From a virus, in the IMG/VR virus record IMGVR_UViG_3300031278_000388, positions 1 to 26,656 of that record: 26,656 bases of DNA. One strand, 5' to 3'. Positions within the stretch are counted from its first letter, which is position 1; every line of letters starts with the position of its first letter. Below are positions 21,169 to 26,656 of this stretch, one piece after another. The notes under the pieces are model-generated. The model made no database searches and was not told the DNA's origin. It was given only the letters and a program-made list of their open reading frames with translations. The translations under genes were made by a program, and so were the position numbers.

Positions 21169-23812
21169 GATTTGAAGTTCCTTCAATAAACATATTCACA
21201 TTTTTCAAATGATTCATGCCAACTTCATCCCCACTGGTAAAGATCATCTCATATTTGAGCAGCTCGGGGTTAAGATTCTCCCAACCACGGACGGCCATGG
21301 CTTTGCGGCCGGATTCCCCATCGATCTTATGATCCCGCTCCCGCTCGGCTTTGATCTCCACGATGTAACAGCGGTCATCCTTACGCCGGATGAGAAAATC
21401 GGGGCTGTAACGGTGCCAGCGATCATCCTCGCCTTTATATTCAACAAAGAAATCGGTCTTTTTAGGATCCATCAGGCCGCCGGTGAAATAGATATCCTCC
21501 ACCTCATCAGGATTGACATTCAAGAGGCTGAGGGCTTCCTGGAAGAAACTCTGTTCTGGTTGGGAATCAAAGTTATAGGGGTGATAGTGGAAACTGAAAT
21601 CGTGTTCGTTCTTGGCACGGACTTGATTGAGACTCAATAAGAGATGCTCACGAGAGGTGTGATAGGTGATCTCGGTAGTGTAAATGCGGTTCCCCTCCTG
21701 ATCCTGCTCCTGATCGAAACCCTCCGGCTTGATGAGGGCAAGCGCCACCTCTACTTCTTCCTGTTCCAGACGATAATTCTGGGTTTGATCTTCAATTTGC
21801 TCACGGAGGGACGGCAGGTGGGCTACAGGGACGATGCCCCCTTCCCCATAGAGACGCCTGAGTTCCTTGAGGACTTGAAATACGGGCAAGCGATAGACCG
21901 CAGCGAGTTGGGTGGCCACAGTGAAGAGGTCTGAACCGACGACACGCCTCTCTCTTCCCTCATCACCACCAAGGGTAAAGGGGATGGTCATGGGGATCAA
22001 GACCCCACCAGTGTTAGCATCGCTGGTGGTAAAGACTGTCCGCTCCAAGACCGTTTCAGGTTCAACATCGGGTTTTTCAAGGGAGGAAAAACCTTGATTG
22101 CGGGCGTCATCCGGCACGACATGGGAGATTTTCTTCTTGATCACCAGATCAGGGATCTCCATCTTGCGAACGACGAGACGAGCAGTGCGGGTTTCTTGGG
22201 AGGTGCGCTCGAGATCGCCCACGGTCTCCCCATAGGTCTCCTGAAGCTGCTGATCGAGAGCGCCGCGATTATCCATGGATAGATAGATGCGGGCTTTTCG
22301 GGTGTTGCCGGGCACCTGACGCAGGCAGCGGGTGGCTGCCTGGAGAACAAAGTTATTGCTAGTTTTGAGCTTGCGTGCTAGGGCGCAGGAGAAGAGGCTG
22401 GGGCAATCCCAACCTTCGGTGCCCTTATTAACCAGGAGTATGACACGGTGACGTGCATCGGGATGGTTAAGACGATTAAAGGCGCGGATCTCCTCCTCGG
22501 TGGAATTGGAGGTGTTACGGAGGACGATGTCGATGGGATAGCCGAGATTTAAAAGCGTAGTTTCCACTACGGGGCGGAGCTGGCGAAGGTCTTTTGTTTG
22601 AGGGAAATACATGGCCAGTTTGGCGGGTGCGCCATTGGGAAGGTTCACCTCTCCATAGTCTGTGAAAAAGTCGGTGACGACTTCAGCAACAAATTCGGCT
22701 GTTCGGTTTTCAGAAAAATCATAGGCATAGATGCTGCCCTCAACGGACTTGAGAATGTTATCTTCAATCCCTTCGGACAGGCCATACCAGATGACAACGT
22801 CTTTGAGAAGCTGACGCTCGTAATAGGGGGTGCCGGTGGTATTGATGACGGCGATGAGATTGGTTTTGTCATGAAGATAATTGACCGTCTGACGAACACG
22901 CTTAAGGCGTTGGTCCATCTCTTTACCGTAGGTGTGATGGGCTTCATCGGAAAAGAGACCCAGGTTCGGAAGCGAAGCGATGGCACGAAGACGAAGATTG
23001 GCTTCGGCTTTGTATTCCTCCTGCATGTGCTGGGCGTAAAGCTCGGACCAGGTGTAGTGACGATAGGCACGTTTTTGGATGCGGATCTTTTCGGTGTTGG
23101 TAACCACGAGGTTATAACGGCTGCCGCGAATAACAGGGATATCCTTTTCACCCTCACGAGTGAAAATCAGTTTATAGGTCGATTCAAAGGGCTTGTGGAG
23201 ACGAGGGGGAAGGATACGGCTGAAATCCACCTCAGCAAGTTCCCGAAGGCTTTCGAGAATGGTGAGCCCGGGGGCAAAGACCAGGGCGTTTTGGATGAAG
23301 GGACCCTCCCGATCGGGATGGTATTCGAGAGCCATGGCAAACTCGGTGGCAATAATGGCGCCAATGAGGATGGTCTTGCCAGTGCCCATGGCCAGAGCGA
23401 AGATATAGGAGGGGTAATCGAGAGTGAGGGTTTCGTGAACAGATTCAAGTTTGTGGTTCTTGACGAATTTTTTATCGGTTTGGATACGGTTGAATAGTTG
23501 ATCTTTCCCTTCATCCAGGGCAATCCGCATGAATTCATCGGATCCTAAGCCCAAGGCTTCTAATAAATCTGTGGTGGTTTCATAGTAACGTTTGTAAAGG
23601 TCAAAGATGTGAGGCGTTCCCTCAACCAAGCGGAGATACCAATAGGTTTCAAGAGCACGAATCTGAGCGCCACGGAGAAAGCGCAGGGTGTTAGAGTCGG
23701 GCAAGGTAGCGTAGTTGAGAATTTCGGCGATGGCGGGGTATTCGTCCGTAGGGTAGCCGGCTTTACGCCAGCTGATGACTTTTTCTTGGATCTTTTGGTA
23801 GAGGTGTTGCAT
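21161..23812 (-). CDS. res: Type III restriction enzyme, helicase-nuclease subunit
   Basis: 883 residues. A superfamily 2 helicase motor carries Walker A in MGTGKTILIG (143-147), DEAH (289-292) in LFSDEAHHTYG, motif III-like INTTGTPYY, and motif VI QAATRCLRQVPG. The C-terminal nuclease has the PD-(D/E)xK signature: SPDFLIRRKDD with D805, then VEIKA with E819 and K821. With Mod it would cleave DNA after ATP-driven communication between sites. The length is within the type III range. The ATG has no strong ribosome binding site. Res is transcribed before Mod here, whereas the best-known systems (EcoP1I, EcoP15I) have mod first. It is divergent from the Excalibur-domain gene. Confidence 0.92.
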   Translation of the reverse strand: MQHLYQKIQEKVISWRKAGYPTDEYPAIAEILNYATLPDSNTLRFLRGAQIRALETYWYLRLVEGTPHIFDLYKRYYETTTDLLEALGLGSDEFMRIALDEGKDQLFNRIQTDKKFVKNHKLESVHETLTLDYPSYIFALAMGTGKTILIGAIIATEFAMALEYHPDREGPFIQNALVFAPGLTILESLRELAEVDFSRILPPRLHKPFESTYKLIFTREGEKDIPVIRGSRYNLVVTNTEKIRIQKRAYRHYTWSELYAQHMQEEYKAEANLRLRAIASLPNLGLFSDEAHHTYGKEMDQRLKRVRQTVNYLHDKTNLIAVINTTGTPYYERQLLKDVVIWYGLSEGIEDNILKSVEGSIYAYDFSENRTAEFVAEVVTDFFTDYGEVNLPNGAPAKLAMYFPQTKDLRQLRPVVETTLLNLGYPIDIVLRNTSNSTEEEIRAFNRLNHPDARHRVILLVNKGTEGWDCPSLFSCALARKLKTSNNFVLQAATRCLRQVPGNTRKARIYLSMDNRGALDQQLQETYGETVGDLERTSQETRTARLVVRKMEIPDLVIKKKISHVVPDDARNQGFSSLEKPDVEPETVLERTVFTTSDANTGGVLIPMTIPFTLGGDEGRERRVVGSDLFTVATQLAAVYRLPVFQVLKELRRLYGEGGIVPVAHLPSLREQIEDQTQNYRLEQEEVEVALALIKPEGFDQEQDQEGNRIYTTEITYHTSREHLLLSLNQVRAKNEHDFSFHYHPYNFDSQPEQSFFQEALSLLNVNPDEVEDIYFTGGLMDPKKTDFFVEYKGEDDRWHRYSPDFLIRRKDDRCYIVEIKAERERDHKIDGESGRKAMAVRGWENLNPELLKYEMIFTSGDEVGMNHLKNVNMFIEGTSNHE

Positions 23813-23839
23813 ATTTAAAAAGACTTTCTATTTTTTATA

Positions 23840-23947
23840 TTATCCCCTTAATTTACTTGGGGCTTTAATTACATCTAGGTCTATTATATAATAGAAACAT
23901 CCCAAATGAGATGACATTTGAGGATTGGCATACGTCAAGGGAGGACT
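23840..23947. promoter_or_regulatory. Divergent promoter region with three inverted repeats
   Basis: Between the res start (23812) and the Excalibur-gene start (23949) lie three inverted repeats. CCCC/GGGG arms flank TTAATTTACTT at about 23845-23862. The perfect 14-bp palindrome CTATTATATAATAG is at 23881-23894. CAAATG (23903-23908) pairs with CATTTG (23915-23920). The palindrome overlaps TATAAT-like sequence, so it could hold a -10 element and an operator. AAGGGAGGA at about 23938-23946 is the ribosome binding site of the plus-strand gene. Confidence 0.4.
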
Positions 23948-23948
23948 A

Positions 23949-24443
23949 ATGTATAGAAAAGAGGGAAAAACATCCCTTTTGAAAGAACATCCATGGCTAT
24001 GGATTGTCATTATAGCATTAGGATATTGGATGATGACGAAGTTCTGTAGTTCTGGACCTGATCTTGAAGGAGCAGAATTTCCTGGCGATGATCAATACGT
24101 TGAGGATGCTTATATTGAAGAAGAAATTAGAGAGGGTAAAGCTGAACTCGAGCGGATAAGAAGCGATCCATGCCTTTATGATATATACTTGGGCGTGCCT
24201 GAAGAATATCGAAGATGCGGGGATGAATATGAGGAAGATTTTTCATGGGAGGATGAATATTATGAACCCGATCCTCAGAATGTTTCGTCATGTGATTGTT
24301 ATGCAAATATTTATAATTGCAAGGATTTTGATACACAACGAGAAGCCCAAGAATGTTATGAGAGGTGCTTATCACTCACTGGGGGTGATATTCACTGGTT
24401 GGATGATGATAGCGATGGGAAAGCGTGTGAATTGAATCCGTGA
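23949..24443 (+). CDS. Membrane-anchored Excalibur-domain protein
   Basis: 164 residues. The ATG at 23949 is preceded by a strong GGGAGGA. A short basic N-terminus (MYRKEGKTSLLKE) leads into one membrane helix (HPWLWIVIIALGYWMMTKFC), then a highly acidic, disordered extracytoplasmic stretch. The last 45 residues are an Excalibur calcium-binding domain: NCKDFDTQREAQECY and a closing DDDSDGKACE loop. Several cysteines (CDCY, CYERC) suggest disulfides outside the membrane. Excalibur domains occur at the end of surface proteins and some nucleases, but no nuclease domain is present. It is the first of three plus-strand genes and diverges from res. Confidence 0.75.
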   Translation: MYRKEGKTSLLKEHPWLWIVIIALGYWMMTKFCSSGPDLEGAEFPGDDQYVEDAYIEEEIREGKAELERIRSDPCLYDIYLGVPEEYRRCGDEYEEDFSWEDEYYEPDPQNVSSCDCYANIYNCKDFDTQREAQECYERCLSLTGGDIHWLDDDSDGKACELNP

Positions 24444-24499
24444 GAAGAAAATTTCTTCTTAAACAGAACTACAACTTATAAAATTGAAAGAGAAAAAAA

Positions 24500-25042
24500 A
24501 TGAAATGTCTAAATGAACCAGAAATCATCGGTGCTATTGTCGGCGGCTTGATTGGGATATTAGGATCAGCTATCTCATATATTATTGCATATTTAATAAG
24601 AATATCTGGAAAAGTGAGCTTGTTTTCAAATAGATCGAAGGTCATATTACTCGGTAAACAAGATGAATATGGACAATTTGGGAAGGTAATGAAATTAGAA
24701 AATGCTGAAGAGATAATGATTAATATTGATATTGATTTGTTTAATTCATCTGATATACCCAAGATAATAGGTAATTTTCAGATCATGTTAAGTAACAAGA
24801 ATAATGAAAAAATATTCTCTGTACATAAGACCGAGTGGATAGCTAATGGCGTTCCAACCTTCGAATCACTAAATACCATTCCCATTCCTCCAAAACAAAG
24901 TACACAAATTAAATGTGAGACTCACGTCTTTTCTAATGAGTTTCCAGTATCACAATCAAAATTAGAAATATTTCTACTTTATAAGACTCTAAAAAAGAAT
25001 TTTAAGAAGATTAAAATTACAGAAATTAATAAGATTAGATAG
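24500..25042 (+). CDS. Membrane-anchored protein of unknown function
   Basis: 180 residues. Residues about 8-34 form one hydrophobic helix (IIGAIVGGLIGILGSAISYI). The rest is predicted beta-rich: ENAEEIMINIDIDLFNSSD, IGNFQIMLSNKN, KLEIFLLYKTL. This resembles an immunoglobulin-like sandwich of about 125 residues on the cytoplasmic or outer face. The terminus is lysine-rich. The ribosome binding site is weak (GAAAGAG before a run of A). I do not recognise the family. It stands 56 bp after the Excalibur gene and 98 bp before the DUF3800-like gene. The three could be one transcript, though the gaps are longer than in tight operons. Confidence 0.5.
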   Translation: MKCLNEPEIIGAIVGGLIGILGSAISYIIAYLIRISGKVSLFSNRSKVILLGKQDEYGQFGKVMKLENAEEIMINIDIDLFNSSDIPKIIGNFQIMLSNKNNEKIFSVHKTEWIANGVPTFESLNTIPIPPKQSTQIKCETHVFSNEFPVSQSKLEIFLLYKTLKKNFKKIKITEINKIR

Positions 25043-25140
25043 ACAATCATGTTCTAATTATCTAATAAAAGTCGACTTATAACATAAATTTGTTCATCTG
25101 TAAGAAAAGAAATTAATTGAGAGATATTTAGGAAGTTGTT

Positions 25141-26067
25141 ATGGACAAAGGGAAATTCGAATTATTCCACGACGAATCAATGAAAAAAGGATTCTGGCAT
25201 GGTATGTTATTGATTCCGTGTGAAAAAAAACAAGAGATCACAGATTACCTAGTGAAAGCAAGAAACAATACTAATTATTACGATCCAATTGGAATAAAAA
25301 AAGTAAAAACGAAAAATAGAATTTTCAATGTGGCAAGGGCATGGTTACAAATAGGTATTGGATTCATGCGATCAACATCAAAAAACAAGAAATACCCGAT
25401 ATTCTTTGGAGAATTAAAAAAAGGTAAACCGATTTATGGGTTTTTACCTGATGAATGTGTAGGTGCTAAATTTATATTATTTCGGGAAAAACATTCTCAC
25501 GAAAAAATGGATTTTTATTCGGATCATGCAAGCAAAGTTGAAACCACCTTCAGGATGGGTTTAAAAGGAGGATTGCATTTCCTTGGAAATGAAAAGTCAC
25601 AGATAAATATTACAATAATGCACTTTGATGGGCATGAACATTATCAAAGAAATCTAGATAAGACAAGGATTGTGGATAGATTAGAAGGGCTAAGGGAGTA
25701 TTGTTCAATATCTAACAGAGATGATTTAATTGATGACAGAAATAGTGATCATCGAAAAGATAATAGTCAATCTTATGAAGACTGCCAGTTATTACAATTG
25801 ACTGATTTATTAATTGGCGGTTTTAGAACATTTTTAGGTGAGAAGACAAGAGAAATACATGGAGAATTATCTAGTCCTATTTATCAAATTATTGCTAGAT
25901 ATAAAAAGGGTTATGCCCGAATGAGACACAGCCGATGGTTTGGATCTTTTTGTGTCAGTCAATGCTATCTTAACGATGGGGGATGGATATTCGAAGATGT
26001 TAATAAATTGGTGTTCGAAAAAGAAAATATTAAACAATTAGAGTTATTCGAAGAAGAATCTAACTGA
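25141..26067 (+). CDS. DUF3800-like RNase H-fold protein
   Basis: 308 residues with AGGAAG 6 nt before the ATG. The N-terminal strand FELFHDES (D11, E12) followed by GFWHGMLLIP is the typical first strand of DUF3800 proteins, which have an RNase H-like fold. Near the C-terminal side, EDCQLLQLTDLLIGGFR carries the matching late aspartate (D222). Between them lie helices and ITIMHFDGHEHYQ, which may add another acidic or histidine residue. DUF3800 proteins are frequent on mobile elements and beside defence genes. A nuclease activity is plausible but unproven. The C-terminal LELFEEES resembles a short peptide tail. The gene is AT-rich like its two upstream neighbours. Confidence 0.65.
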   Translation: MDKGKFELFHDESMKKGFWHGMLLIPCEKKQEITDYLVKARNNTNYYDPIGIKKVKTKNRIFNVARAWLQIGIGFMRSTSKNKKYPIFFGELKKGKPIYGFLPDECVGAKFILFREKHSHEKMDFYSDHASKVETTFRMGLKGGLHFLGNEKSQINITIMHFDGHEHYQRNLDKTRIVDRLEGLREYCSISNRDDLIDDRNSDHRKDNSQSYEDCQLLQLTDLLIGGFRTFLGEKTREIHGELSSPIYQIIARYKKGYARMRHSRWFGSFCVSQCYLNDGGWIFEDVNKLVFEKENIKQLELFEEESN

Positions 26068-26205
26068 GATATTCTACATACTAAACATTTTAATTATTTT
26101 TCAAGAAAGAATAACAATAATGGGGATTATTTGTTCATTTTTGATCAGTTTTGACATAACCGACTTTAATATGCTATGTAATTCAGTAAGAATTATGTTG
26201 GTCTT
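26068..26205. other. AT-rich gap with no recognised feature
   Basis: The space between two convergent genes shows only AT-rich sequence. No stem followed by a T-run convincing enough to be called a terminator was found. Confidence 0.4.
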
Positions 26206-26656
26206 TTATTGGTGATTTATATTCTTCAATTTCTTAGCTAAATTTCGCTTAACAAAATGATATGGGACGAAACGTTTGTCACCTGTTATCAATGAAAAAG
26301 CTTGAGAAAATATTGTAAATAATAGAACGATAAGGAAAAAGGCAAACAAGAAACTTATCCATTTATCTATATAAGTGATTTGGTTTATGTCATAGGGGAA
26401 AATCACTGATTTTATACTGAAAAGTCCAAAAAATAGACCCACTGATCCTTTGATGAATGTTGCGAAGGTGTCAGCAAAAAGCAATGAGAATTCAAAAATG
26501 AAAATAACGATGAGAGGAATTACCACCATCAATTTGACGTAAGCAGGGCGGGAAAATTCGATATTATATGTATCGGGATTTGGAAAATCAAATGGCCCAT
26601 GAGGTTGTGATGAGTAAGGTGATACCTGCCAGTCTTTTGTGATTATATATTGTTTT
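26206..26656 (-). CDS. Membrane protein, N-terminus cut by the window end
   Basis: The frame is open without a stop from 26206 to the end of the window, so the gene extends beyond it. A start at 26532 would drop an evidently coding segment. About 149 residues are visible: a soluble start (KQYIITKDWQVSPYSSQPHG), hydrophobic helices (LMVVIPLIVIFIFEFSLLF and SVGLFFGLFSI), a polar loop (PYDINQITYIDKW), another helix (ISFLFAFFLIVLLFTIF) and a basic tail (FVKRNLAKKLKN). At least two and probably three membrane segments are present. No family is recognised. It is convergent with the DUF3800-like gene. Confidence 0.55.
   Translation of the reverse strand, partial: KQYIITKDWQVSPYSSQPHGPFDFPNPDTYNIEFSRPAYVKLMVVIPLIVIFIFEFSLLFADTFATFIKGSVGLFFGLFSIKSVIFPYDINQITYIDKWISFLFAFFLIVLLFTIFSQAFSLITGDKRFVPYHFVKRNLAKKLKNINHQ

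Noticed and set aside
22598-23497. A 299-codon open frame on the plus strand opposite res
   Set aside because: It lies wholly antisense to the helicase motifs of res, whose family match is strong. Its translation is low-complexity, Gly/Val/Asp-rich and without any domain pattern, as expected of a shadow frame.
19381-23812. BREX or DISARM system
   Set aside because: The methyltransferase is a beta-class type III Mod with a partner carrying DEAH and PD-(D/E)xK motifs. No PglZ, BrxC or DrmB-like gene is present.

Overview
The window is bacterial DNA cut from an integrated mobile element. It starts inside the 3' half of a tRNA gene (minus strand, anticodon CAT), which is followed directly by a tyrosine recombinase. 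This is the usual edge of an element integrated in a tRNA gene. The 5' half of the tRNA is absent, so position 1 to about 39 is an attachment-site copy and the element runs rightward past the window. The host is not identified by any marker gene. Moderate GC, the standard code, and the abundant CCACGAAG-type and palindromic intergenic repeats remind me of Anaerolineae (Chloroflexota), but that is a weak inference.

Region 1 (1-13,621) is a compact phage-like module. From its left end it holds the integrase (minus), two small plus-strand genes (a DNA polymerase beta-like protein lacking the catalytic aspartates, and a winged-helix-like protein), and a long minus-strand virion operon. In transcription order the operon is: small-terminase-like protein, two small proteins, large terminase, GH25 lysozyme, portal, fused prohead protease-major capsid protein, holin-like protein, an 80-residue protein, a head-tail-adaptor-like protein and two large beta-rich tail-type proteins. 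No tape measure, tail tube, sheath or fibre gene is visible. It could be a short-tailed phage, a decayed prophage, or a capsid-forming satellite that borrows tails.

Region 2 (13,820-16,713) is the most interesting locus. It is a three-gene minus-strand operon: an MqsR-family mRNA interferase toxin, a chimeric antitoxin (MqsA-type zinc finger and HTH fused to a Panacea/SocA-like domain), and a 461-residue protein ending in an R-x4-H HEPN-type RNase motif. Two near-identical operator palindromes lie upstream.

Region 3 (17,017-23,812) is a defence-like island. It has a HEPN-like protein, a DUF5677-like protein sitting inside a 1.27-kb duplication, and a type III restriction-modification pair (Res followed by Mod). 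The Mod gene has a base-composition mosaic spanning its target-recognition segment. The duplication left a small C-terminal remnant of mod.

Region 4 (23,949-26,656) carries plus-strand genes for a membrane-anchored Excalibur-domain protein, a membrane-anchored protein of unknown function and a DUF3800-like RNase H-fold protein. It ends with a minus-strand membrane protein cut by the window end.

Repeats run through regions 1 and 3: a GTCACGTG...CACGTGAC palindrome (six copies), a short ACTCGAAGAGT-CTTCGC palindrome (at least nine copies, several in frame inside genes) and a CCACGAAG-type repeat (six copies). They repeatedly flank single genes or gene pairs, which suggests that repeat-mediated shuffling built the region.
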